From Parachlorella kessleri (taxonomy: Eukaryota > Chlorophyta > Trebouxiophyceae > Chlorellales > Chlorellaceae): a stretch of DNA of 64,000 nucleotides. Numbering within the stretch: position 1 is the stretch's first letter; the number at the start of each line of letters is the position of its first letter. The position numbers were made by a program, and so were the translations under genes. Below are positions 1 through 10,494 of the stretch, one piece after another. Location of the stretch: the NCBI GenBank assembly GCA_001598975.1, contig BBXU01001860.1:18075-82074 (forward strand), read 5' to 3'. Below the pieces are notes generated by a model. It was not told the DNA's origin, searched no databases, and worked only from the letters and a program-made list of their open reading frames with translations.

Positions 1-150
1 CCGCCCAGATGCAGGAAAAGAAAGCAACAGCAACTTTTTGAACTCTTTGATTTGATGGAGGGGTGGTGCTTTTGCCTCGAGTCCTTGCAGTGCGTCTGTT
101 GCAACCCTCTGTGACAGCCCTTGTTGGCGTTGATCACTTCGCAGCCGATC

Positions 151-3100
151 ATGCTAAGGCTCTCGTGCGGGGCCCAGGGGTGCCTACTGGCTGTGCCTGT
201 CGGCCATGGCGTCAATAGCAGCGGCAGCGCTTCCAAGGCAGCGATGCGGGCTCTGGTGCAACGGAGCAGGCTGCATCAAGCCCGCAGGGCTGCTAGGCCT
301 CTGACAACAGCAGCCCCAGTTGCAGCCTATGGAGCCAACGGCTACGGGCCTGTGGGAGGTGAGCCTGCTCACCGATGTTTCCTTACTCGTCATGTTGGCA
401 ATTCTGGCCAGGTCTGTCATGGTGCCCAACCCCTCCCTCAATTGACACTGGCACAGCTAGCTGGGGAAGTCCTTGCAGCCTAGAGTCACTGCACTGCAAA
501 TTAAAGGGAGACTGCTATTGTCCAGCACCGTGCTGCGCCTGTGGCCAGCTTGCAGGGCCTACTTTGCTTCGTTTTACTGTTAGCTTTTACAGGGCGCCCA
601 GGGTTCCCCCTGCTGCCGCTTAAGCACCCAGCTAGGCGGCTAATAATCCGATAGCGGCAGGCTCTAAGCTCTTTGGCCTTGTCGCTCATTCCTTACTGCT
701 GCAGGCGACGCAGCAATTAAGGTCATAGGGGTTGGTGGTGGCGGCGGAAATGCTGTCAACAGGATGATTTCTAGCGGCCTCTCGGTGAGTCTCGTTAGGG
801 GAACGCAGGTGGAGGGAAGCTTGTGCACGTGCCTTTCACTCTATATGCTTGCAGGCCACGTGTCTGGCAGAAAAGCACCACGTCTTGCTTGACCGTAAAC
901 CGCGACTTGTCGCTGCATACGCTGCAACTGCTCTTACCACAGCGCAGCCTGGATGATGCTGTGGAATTGGACTGTTAAGGCTACTGGCGCGAAAGTCGTG
1001 AATCCAGTGCCACAGCATCAAGTTTGCCCTGTGCTGACCTTTTCTGAGCTCGTAGCCGTGCCTGCGCTGCAGGGCGTTGAGTTCTGGGCTGTGAACACTG
1101 ATGCCCAGGCGCTGGAGAGCCACCAGGCCATGAACAAGCTGCAGATCGGCACCGGCCTCACACGCGGACTGGGTGCGCCACTGCAGATGTGTATTGTTCA
1201 ATTAGGAGATTTGTTGTGCTGGTCTGTTCGGGGCCTCGATGTCAGGGGAACGAGCGGCGGCTTTGGGTGGCCCAGTGTTCTGATACGATTTAGCGCCCGC
1301 CAGCTCATCGGTTGTGTGTGTGCATGCGTGCACCTAAGTATCTCCCATGCAATCATGCTTGTGGCTACCCACCGAGGTTATCAACATCTTCTTCTTCTCC
1401 TCCTGATGCAGGGACTGGGGGCAAGCCTGAGCTGGGAGAGGAGGCAGCCCAAGAGTCACACCAGGAACTGGCAGCAGCAGTGTCGGGCGCAGACATGGTG
1501 GGTGGAGGTGGCAGTTTGCATGGGGATGCCATGCGGTCGTAGCGGTGTCTGGCAGCAGTCGTGACGTCATGGGCAGCTGGTGAAAGCTGTGGATTGTCTG
1601 TTTGTGAGCCTGGCAGCAGCACTCCCAGATGGGGTGGTTGGGTTTTGGTTGTTGGGCTCGCCGGTTGGCAGCACCGTTGGCACGCCCGCCGGCTTTTATT
1701 ATCCCACTCAGCAAAGCGCTTGTCCAAAACTTGGACGTGTTAGATAGGCGTGTACTATGCACAGGTGTTTATCACTGCTGGCATGGGCGGCGGCACCGGT
1801 ACCGGCGCGGCGCCCGTGGTTGCCCGGCTGTCTAAGGACATGGGCATCCTCACAGTGGGCGTGGTGACCTACCCCTTCACCTTTGAGGGGCGCAGGAGGG
1901 CCAACCAGGTGCGGCACTGGGCTGTGTGTTTAACTCTGTGCTTCCCTGGTTGCCCAGCACCTGTGCGTGCCCGTACCTCATTAACAAACGCAGGGTTGCG
2001 GACGGTGCACAGGGTGAGATTGACGTTGTAACCCAAGGCATGCCCCTACCCTTGGGTGTGAAGGGGTAGGGGTGCAACCACCGAACGCGTGACCAATCAC
2101 GTACAGTGATGCAGAACAAAGTCTAAAGGCCTCTCCTCGGTCGTTGTGTAGGCTGCTGAGGGTGTGGAGACCCTCCGCAAGAATGTGGACACCCTGATTG
2201 TCATCCCCAACGACCGGCTGCTGGATGTGGTGGGCGAGTCCACACCGCTGCAGGACGCCTTCCTGCTGGCTGACGACGTGCTGCGCCAGGTGGGCGCGCA
2301 AGTTACTTACTGGCCCTGCCGTGCCTGCTGAGCTGTAGTCATAGTGGTTTGGTGGACGGCTGTGGACCTCCTCGGCAGGCATTCCTGCTGGCTTGTGAGG
2401 TCCTGTGGCCAGGTTGCCTGAACCTTAATCTCCCTGCACCTGCATACGTATATACCTGATCGAGCTTACTATATCTATATATGTCCGGGTCGATTGGCTG
2501 CGGGTGAGGGCTGCTCACTCTCCTCAACATGCATGAGAGATGTGCCATGCCAGGTGTTCCTGTCTTGCGCATGTCTCTACCCTGACTTACCGTCTCTGGC
2601 CGGCATTATGTTGCCGTCTGTGTCAGGGCAGTGCTGCTGGCGGGTGCAGGCGTGCAAGGGATCTACGACATCATCACATCACCAGTCGAGTTTGCCTTAC
2701 CTAGTGAGCATGCGCGCTGTGCCCCATGTCGTGCAGGGCGTGCAAGGCATCTCTGACATCATCACCATCCCTGGCCTGGTGAACGTGGACTTTGCGGATG
2801 TCAAGGCCATCATGTGCAACTCAGGCACAGCAATGCTGGGTGTGGGCGTGTCTACCGGCAAGAACAGGGCGGAAGAGGCGGCCATGGTGGGTGAAGGCAT
2901 GTTTTTTTTTGACTTTTTGAGTGGCAGACTTTGGGTTGGAGGCTAAGGGCGACCCATGCACCATCATGCTGGGTTGGGGCTTCTGTACTGGCAAGATTGG
3001 CGAAGGGGGTGGGCAGGTGAGCTGGGATACAGATGGAAAGGTCGGACAGAGGCTGCGGCATAGTCTCCTGACGTGACTGATCGTAATTTTGGAGGCAGAC

Positions 3101-4963
3101 CTAGTGAGTAGTACGCCAGGGTCCCGCAGGCATGCCCTGCATTGAAGACCCTACTCTCTACAGCAGCCCTCCTTTTTACCGTGCTGTGATTCCCTGGCTC
3201 GAAGCCTGGGCACAATTGAAGGCGTAGCACCCAGTCCGAGGCTGGGCACTTGCCGATGTGCATTGCAAGTGTGGAGCCTGGCGATGCCCCTGTCCAAATC
3301 AGGTCTAGCTTAGCCCTGAGAACTTTGTGTCTCAAATTCCCCTGCAGGCTGCCACTTCAGCTCCCCTGATCGAGCGGTCCATCGAGCGTGCCACCGGTAT
3401 CGTGTATAACATCACAGGCGGCAAGGACCTCACGCTACAGGTGGGCGCCTGCTTCTGCTGGTACTGTTACAAAGGTGGATTCCGGGAGGCTGTGGCATGC
3501 GCCTTGGTTGTAGCAGGTCTTTTCATGCCTGGCACTGCAGCAAATGTCTGACTGTTGGGACTCTGACTTGTGTGTTGTGGGTAGTGCTTGGGTGCCCTGG
3601 TGTCTTGGGTGGGCGGGTGGGTATGCCCTTATGCCTATGCCCTGGTTTCATGGGTCCGGAGCATCGCAGGCGTAAAGTCCCACACATTAAACTTTGGTGG
3701 GCTTGAAGGAGCGGGACTGTGCCCTTCGTGTGCTGCGAAACCTGCCTGGGCAGTGGCTTGGGGCAGGAGCCTGGCCTCGGATGGGGTGGCTGTGTGTGAG
3801 CAGCCTGTGCATTACCTAGTGCTAGCGGATCAAAGACTTGCTGCCATTGCTGTACAAAATATCACTCTTGTGCGTCAGGGGAGCTGACTGCCTGGCAGTC
3901 CCTAATCCTCGGCGCCACCCCAACACCATGAGATCACTTATCAACACTGACTGATGCATGTCATGCTTCCTTGTCCGCAGGAAGTGAACCGGGTGTCGGA
4001 GGTGGTGACCAGCCTGGCTGACCCCTCCGCCAACGTCATCTTTGGCGCGGTCATTGATGACCAGTACGAGGGTGAGCGCGGGTGCTGGCCCCTGCTTCAT
4101 ATTCTGTACTTCCCGATATTCAAAAGGCCTGCAGAAACAGCACTATGCTGGTCTCTGGTGATGCAGTTAGTGGCTCATGTAGGCTCCTTCTTCTGGTTTT
4201 GGTCGGTGGTTCTGGTCGGACACCCTGTGTGCTATGGACCCCTCTGTGCTGCATGACAATTCCCCGTGGGCCTGCCGTAGCAAACTGTTTGGAGTTAGCA
4301 CTATGGGAGAGAGGTGAGCTGTTGCCGGCAGCCTGGGTTTTGCAAACCTCGTCCCTGGCCCTTGTTGGAGCGGGTCACCCTGAGCAGGCACTGAGTGCTT
4401 AGGCCTTGCTCTTGCAGGCGAGATCCACGTCACCATCATTGCCACCGGCTTCAGCCAGACGTTTGAAGACAACCTATGGTCCGGCAATGTCGCCAAGGTC
4501 AGTCGGGACTTTCCCTTTTGTCCCCAGTGTCGGCCACACAACTTTGCCTCAGACAACACATAATCAGATGGCCATGCCGCTACCCATCGCTGGCCCAGCG
4601 CATGGCTACCAATCCCTGGCTTGCACCACCTCCATCACTGCCCTTGTCAGGTGGCATCGTGCTTCTACCGCAGCATCCTGGCTTGTAGTTGACCGCAATG
4701 GTGGGGGAGGCACAGCAGCATAGTCCGGGGGCACTTAGGGCAGCCTCATGGAAGCCATTGCACTAATCTGTATAGAGCTGCAGACTGAGCAAGCTGTGAG
4801 GGGCCAGCACACTTTGCACAATGTGGATGTGGAGGTGGAGTGTCCCTGTCTCACTACCGGTCCGATGGTGTCCCTGCAGACTCCCGCTGTGCGTGCCCCC
4901 GTGGCCGCTGCCCCTCCCCCGCCCTCCCGCCAAGCTCCCTCCTTCCTGGGTCGCAACTGGTGA
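151..4963 (+). CDS. FTSZ1: Plastid division protein FtsZ1 (11 exons)
   Basis: Tubulin-like GTPase that forms the stromal Z-ring for chloroplast division. Exons: 151-358, 705-784, 1073-1172, 1412-1497, 1765-1908, 2152-2289, 2737-2886, 3348-3440, 3981-4071, 4418-4497, 4880-4963; phases agree throughout, giving about 417 residues. The first ~80 residues are Arg/Ser/Ala-rich and look like a transit peptide. Visible motifs: [21 protein letters not shown], the tubulin signature GGGTGTG (about 166-172), VIPNDRLL and [13 protein letters not shown]. Family choice: the stretches [19 protein letters not shown] and IIATGFSQ match FtsZ1 rather than FtsZ2, although FWAVNTD is FtsZ2-like. The protein ends in PSFLGRNW, similar to the conserved C-terminal peptide usually absent from plant FtsZ1. 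The start is the first in-frame ATG; the upstream sequence is too short to exclude an earlier exon. Intron 6 holds degenerate copies of both flanking exon ends. Confidence 0.95.
2375..2412 (+). repeat. Echo of FtsZ1 exon 6 3' end inside intron 6
   Basis: About 118 bp after the end of exon 6, a degenerate copy of its last ~30 bases recurs, including TTCCTGCTGGCT and a CCAGGT donor-like end. It is out of the reading path. It is read here as a local duplication that covered the exon-intron junction. Confidence 0.6.
2644..2685 (+). repeat. Echo of FtsZ1 exon 7 5' end inside intron 6
   Basis: A degenerate copy of the acceptor and first ~35 bases of exon 7 lies about 90 bp before the real exon. 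Both share the GTGCAGG acceptor followed by CGTGCAAGG and GACATCATCAC, with small indels that break the frame. Confidence 0.7.
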
Positions 4964-6241
4964 TGTGGTGATCGCTGCTGGCGGATGCAGCGGCCTCGGT
5001 ACTCACCACCGCTGGATGTGTGGATGATCCTGATGGATGCAGCAAGTGACAACAGCCCGTGGGTGGTCTCTTGATGATGGCAGGCAGCGCGATCAGAGGA
5101 GGAGTAGGGTATATGTTTGGACAGGGCTGATTGCAAGCTATGTCCTGGGGCTTGCCTAATCTTGTTGGTTGATTAGTCATTGGTAAGGAATGCTGGTGAA
5201 ATATTTCCAACGAGTTCTTAGCCTGGGCCTAGGTTTCACGGGCGGCGTGGTATTTCTGGATGTACTGACTCTCTTGCTGACTTTCTCGCAGCGTCTGCCT
5301 CGGTTGTCGTTGTTTTCCGGAGCTAATGATTACCACTTGCGCAGAGTGGCTGCTGACAACTGCATATTTGTGCTTTGCCCCCCTGACTCCTGCCCTTCGT
5401 GTAGTTAGCTAGGCACAGGTCCAAGCTTCTTGGTAGCACAGATCCTTTCTAACGGATGCTCGACCTGCCATATCAAGAGGCCGACAGGGACAGCAGCATG
5501 TCAGGCATGCGGAGGACAAAGCTGCAAAGAACAGGCTCCCGCCAGCTGTCGCGGGTTCCACGCACTTCACAGTTGAAGACCATCCACAGTTCCCTGAGAC
5601 GAGAGACGAGGTGTATGCACAGTGCAATACTTGTCCCTTTGCTCGCTGCACCACCCAAGAAGGTGGGAGGTTGGTTGGCATATTGCTAGGAGCACCAAGG
5701 TTGCACTGCCAGGTGTGCTGGCTACTTCAGTGTTAAATGGATATGCAAGTGAGATAACCATTTGGACAGACAATCAGATATGCACTGAACGCTGCCGCCG
5801 GGCACGCAGGCAGGCAAGCAATGAGACAAAGACAGCCTTACAACACCACTACCAGGCAGCACATGAAGCCTGCCGTTCTCAGCAGGCTACATTATCTTAG
5901 CTTATCTTGGGGAGAGAACTACTGGCTCCGAACTCAGGCAAGACTCAGGCTCATATGCATCCAGCCCTGTCAGTTCCGTCCAGTCCAGTCCAGCTCTACT
6001 CCCTGTTCGCACTACCTGCCACCCATGCTATTATCTGCCAGCAGGGCTGCAAAAAGGAAAGGCTGGTCTGCTTCCACAGGAAAACTCCAAAACCACGTGA
6101 CACATCCACACTGGTCTCTTACGGGACACCTGCCAGGTCAGCAGCCAGCCGCAGGGAGGGACAGCAGCGGCAGCGCCCGCACAGAGTCAACTTGGGCTGC
6201 CCTCAGCTGCCCGTACAACAGAGAACGGCCACCAGCACCCC
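4964..6241. other. Convergent intergenic spacer FtsZ1 / pyrophosphatase
   Basis: Holds the 3' regions of two converging genes. I see no convincing exon here. A TGTAA motif on the minus strand (plus-strand TTACA near 5838-5842) is a possible polyadenylation signal for the pyrophosphatase gene, about 400 bases after its stop. Confidence 0.4.
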
Positions 6242-9200
6242 TCAGTAGAGTGAAAGCTCCTCGCTGTTCTCGCGAGCACCGCTGCGGAGCTTGTTGTAGA
6301 AGCCATGGGTCTCCTCAATCACCTGCAAAAAGGCAGTGCCACAGCCTCAGATGCAGGCAGGCTTGGCAAGCGAGGGGCCGTTGTATCAAAGATCTCCTCA
6401 AGCACTCTAATCAAATAAGAAGTAGGCCACCACCCCCCTTGCCCAGCATTTGGGGTTCCTGCAACCACCCATGTACCAAGAAGCCACAACAATCTGCACT
6501 GTGCCCACCTTCCGTGTAAACTCCTTATTCAGGCACTGGTCGTTGTACCCGTAGCCATTCGCGGGCTTGCCATCGGGGATCTTGTAATCCCTGCACAAGC
6601 AAGACAGGGAAGGGGCATCTACGTCCTGTAATCCTGTGTCCCAATATGTAGAGGCGGGCTCCGTGGTAAGCAAGCACGGTAGGCAGGGCGGGTCTGACAG
6701 CCAAACACAGCGTTGTAAGCATTTTCTTATCCAGCTACAGAGACGACTCGCCGCAGCATGGCATGCGTAGCGACCAGAGCATCTACGGGCCCAACCCTAC
6801 CTCAAACCCAGGCTTACCTGAACCAAACCTTAATCTTCTCTAGGGTGCCTGGGAACTCCCTGCAAGGCAGGCATTATCAGGCGGATAGCCGTGGGTGCGA
6901 CTTGTCGACTCAACGAGCGGTTGCTGCTTTGCATGGAGGGCAGCGATACTGGTAGGCCGGGGGATGCCTTCCCGAAAAGACTGTTGACTTGCATCGCAGA
7001 CATCCATCTTGGCAGACCCGGGAAAACTCCCTAAACAGCTAGAACTGGCAGGCCTGACTTGGGGACTCCATCCACAAAGGGTATCCACAAAGGCGCTCCT
7101 CATAACCGCCTCGTTCGCCTGCATCCACCCCACCACCCCATGCTGACACCTCCCCAACGTTGCTGACTGACGCTGGGTTGGGGGTTGCGTGCTGACGACA
7201 TCCCAGCCGACCGCCTGGCTATGCTGCTTGCGTTTGGCTTCTTATGCTCCTTGCCCACTAGCCTATCCACCTTCCCACATCCTCCACATCGCTAAGTGAC
7301 ACTGTTCTGGTCCCACACCCATGCTGATGACACGCAGCTGTCCGTCTGACTGTGTAACGTGGGTGTCCGATGTCTGGTGCCCACTGGCCAACCCACCTCT
7401 CCACATCCTCGACATCGTTGACTGACGCTGCCTTGGGGTCCTCGGCGTTGATGGCAATAACCTTCCAGTCCAGCTCACCATCATCAATCATGGCATAGAC
7501 GCCTGCAACAACAGGCCCACAGTTTGCACATGCACAGAATTGTACTGTATGCTTTCCAGCCCAGCTCCTCATTGCCAGGTCATGGCGTATGCGCCGGTAG
7601 TTGACGTCCCATGGTGTGCCATCTAAAGGCTTGGAACACAAGGCTCCCAGCACAGCTTGCCATGGTCACTCATGCCACATGCCGCAGCAGGCGCACTGCC
7701 GTGCTTGAAAGGGCAACTTTCCATATCTGAACACAGTAACACGTGTCTAGCCTAACGGATCGTCACGACATCCTTTCTATCCACTCAAAAAACACGAACC
7801 TGACGAATGGACACTATCTGCTGGCGGAGGCCCAGGCTGCAAGGCCGACCAGCGGCCAAACAAGAAACAAACAGAAAGGTGTAGAGAAGTGTTCGGCATT
7901 GTATCATTCTGGAGGATAACTCTGTAACACCCAGAGTATTTCACCAAATCGTTCTGAACCAACACCTCTCCATCTCACCTAGAGGCTTGACCTTGTAGAC
8001 GCCTCCGAGCTCCAGCTGCGTGCTGCCAATCTCCACCACGTCAACAGGGTCGTTGTCGCCCTGCAGCAGTGAGCAGTCGACAAGTAATTAAGGGTTCTCA
8101 CTCACCTAAGGTGGAAATGCACGTGACAGGAAGGGGTCAGGCAGCAGTGTGGCGGGGTGCCAGCTGCGTCAATAAGCAGGCAGGATCGGAAAGGGGAACA
8201 TGCTGCAAGTACCCCTCTCTACTGCACATCAGCCCTGCGTGGTGTCTGCTCTCCTCTCTTACATTGCCAGCACATCACTCGAGACGCAGGACATGGCGCA
8301 GCACCGCCCCGCAGAGCATGCGAAGAGGTCCCGGCCACCCCTCACCGCCGCGTTGCAGTCTGTGTTGGTGTGTGCTGGGTCCTCCCAGGTCTGTGGCAAC
8401 AGGCCGTAGTTCCAGTTGATGTTGTAGGGGTAGAACCGCAGCTTGCCCTTCTTGACGTCCTGCTTGATGGGCGTCTTGGGCTCGTCCTGCACACAGACTA
8501 GGGCGGGTACCTAGACATTGCAGGCCGCCTGGCTCCCGGACCAGGAGGTCCTCAGATGACCTGCACTCCGTCCGCTCCCTCCATGCATCACCGCATGCAG
8601 CACCATCTGGCTTCCCACAAAATGGAGCCAGCCCTACCATCTACAGGGCACCTCCGTTTGGCGAGTATGTGCATATCTCCTCAGGAGTTGGACAACGCAC
8701 AGACATGTCACCAGGACCTGCCCAGCACCAAGAGGTAGGTAGCCCTCCTCCTCCATCAGTAGTTGCAGGCTCCTCAGGGGTCCTTCTTGGACGTAGAACA
8801 CTGCACTCTGTCCACCACCAATAGGGTCCCTTGCACTCACAGTGGCCACCTCCATCTTGGCTGAGGTCTCCTTGGGGATCTCACACACAAAGTGCAGCAG
8901 GCCGTCCCCGGCGTGGAGGGGGATGTCGTGCCAGGGGGACACGGTGGTGCCCTTCTCTTGCAGGAACACGCGGAACTCCAGGGTCTCGGGCTCGCCCTGC
9001 AGGAGCGCAAGTGGCAGGGCAGGGGCTGGGTAACCAGACACCGCGGACGTTAGTAGGATACAGAGATCAGGTCAGGGTCGAGCCCTTCGATGTCACTAGT
9101 AATGTTGCCGGTGGCCGAGTGTTGGGCTTGCCCTGCATGCACGGCAGTATGTCAAGCAACATGGCAGGCACGCACTGGACTAACGGGTGGGCGCAGATCA

Positions 9201-9994
9201 GCTCCAGGCAAGCTAAGCTTGCCTGTACAGAATGCAAGGACCATGGGTGCAATGAACTATAAGGCAAGGAGTGGTGTCCATCTTTGGTGCATCAGTCCCG
9301 AAAATAAAAAACCTACCTACATTTATCAATGTTTTGTCCCAGCCCAGGAAAAAAATTACCATATTATTAGTGTTCTTTCATCTCATATCATATAAAATTG
9401 CAGCCCTGTCTGAGAAGGACGTATGCTAACACAAACCGACGCGCCAGGCAGAAGGCATACCAGTGTGCCCTTCCAGGCCACACAACTGTGAAGCTGCAGT
9501 GAGTAGTACTGCTCCGCTGCGCTCGTAGCGTGTGCAGCAGGTGGGGCCAGCAACCCATGTACTGCTGTGCAGCTACACCTTCAAACCTGTCCTTACAGAG
9601 GCCACTTTAACAAAAGGTGTTTATGTACCCACGAGTCAGCAAGTAGCTTGCTGTACAGGCCTGAAAAACAGCGACTTATCTGCCAACTCTTGACGGGCCT
9701 CCCACCTATGATTCAAGCCCTCTGCAAATGCCCTTCCCACCTTGGTCTCAGCAACATAGCGGGACTTGGTGCTAGCAGCCACGCTGGACGCCCTGACAGC
9801 CAGCCTTGGCTGGGCACGAATCAGCTTGGGTGCCTGCAGCAAGCCATACCACAATAGTGTGCAGGTTCAGGCTATCCAATTTAGATATGGGACCAATAGG
9901 AATGCTCAATGCAGCTGTTTCCTGTGGCAAATCGCACCTGGACTAGCTTGGCCCGCATGGCTAGCATTGTGGGTGGGCGCATCACAGCTGCCAT
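6242..9994 (-). CDS. Soluble inorganic pyrophosphatase, family I, probably plastid (9 exons)
   Basis: Hydrolyses pyrophosphate to two phosphates, pulling biosynthetic reactions forward. Exons in transcript order: 9994-9938, 9833-9741, 8996-8841, 8486-8346, 8060-7979, 7502-7397, 6859-6818, 6590-6509, 6322-6242; phases agree, about 279 residues. The first ~45 residues (Ala/Arg/Ser-rich, no acids early) look like a chloroplast transit peptide. Family I features: [39 protein letters not shown], the metal-binding signature [11 protein letters not shown] (about 151-161), [15 protein letters not shown] and [11 protein letters not shown]. The eukaryotic-type ending has [12 protein letters not shown]. 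The ATG is preceded in frame by a stop and has a good context (GTCACCATGG). Exon 6 overlaps a degenerate ~127-bp tandem repeat that runs into the following intron. Confidence 0.95.
7157..7440 (-). repeat. Degenerate ~127-bp tandem repeat across pyrophosphatase exon 6 / intron 6
   Basis: Three diverged units. GTTGACTGACGCTG at 7417-7430 recurs in altered form near 7291 and 7162-7175, offsets of about 126 and 255. The block CCACATCCTCGACATCG at the exon end recurs as CCACATCCTCCACATCG about 126 bp away. The first unit is coding; the others lie in the intron. Confidence 0.7.
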
Positions 9995-10494
9995 GGTGAC
10001 CGCCAACTACTGCAAGTGATCTACTGTGGCCCGTCGAAAGGACGATGAGGTTCTGCCGAAGAGACTTGGGCTGATGATGCCAAACAGTACTTTGTACCGC
10101 CCACCCCCCATGAGTCGACAGCCGCCGTCCCTCCACAGCCAACGACTTGCTCCGTTGACACTGCAAATGCTGCTTAACTTATGCACAGTCTGGAAGTTGC
10201 CTTTGGCATGACGGTGCCGTTCCCCTTTAGTGCCGGCTGGAATGGCGGCTAACAAACCTACCTCATGCTTCCGTTTAGAGCCAGTTGCATTCCCCCCAGA
10301 GCAGCTTTGTTCAGACGCCAATTGTTTCCCCTAATTGCGCTTCCTACTTTTTAACAGCTGCAGTGTTCCAGTTGTCACTGATGAGATTTAACATTCCAGG
10401 TCCAGTTCAAGGTCCGAAACTGCCTCAGCCAACACTGCCAGAGCACTTTCCCGCCATTACACGACTGCAACATTGTTCAAAATAGCTTCTTCCT
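9995..10494. other. Intergenic spacer
   Basis: Between the pyrophosphatase start and the stop of the next minus-strand gene. It should hold the pyrophosphatase promoter. No motif or exon that I can support. Confidence 0.3.

Noticed and set aside
151..4963. Bacterial ftsZ or a bacterial contaminant contig
   Set aside because: Ten spliceosomal introns, a transit peptide and FtsZ1-specific motifs show a nuclear plant-lineage gene.
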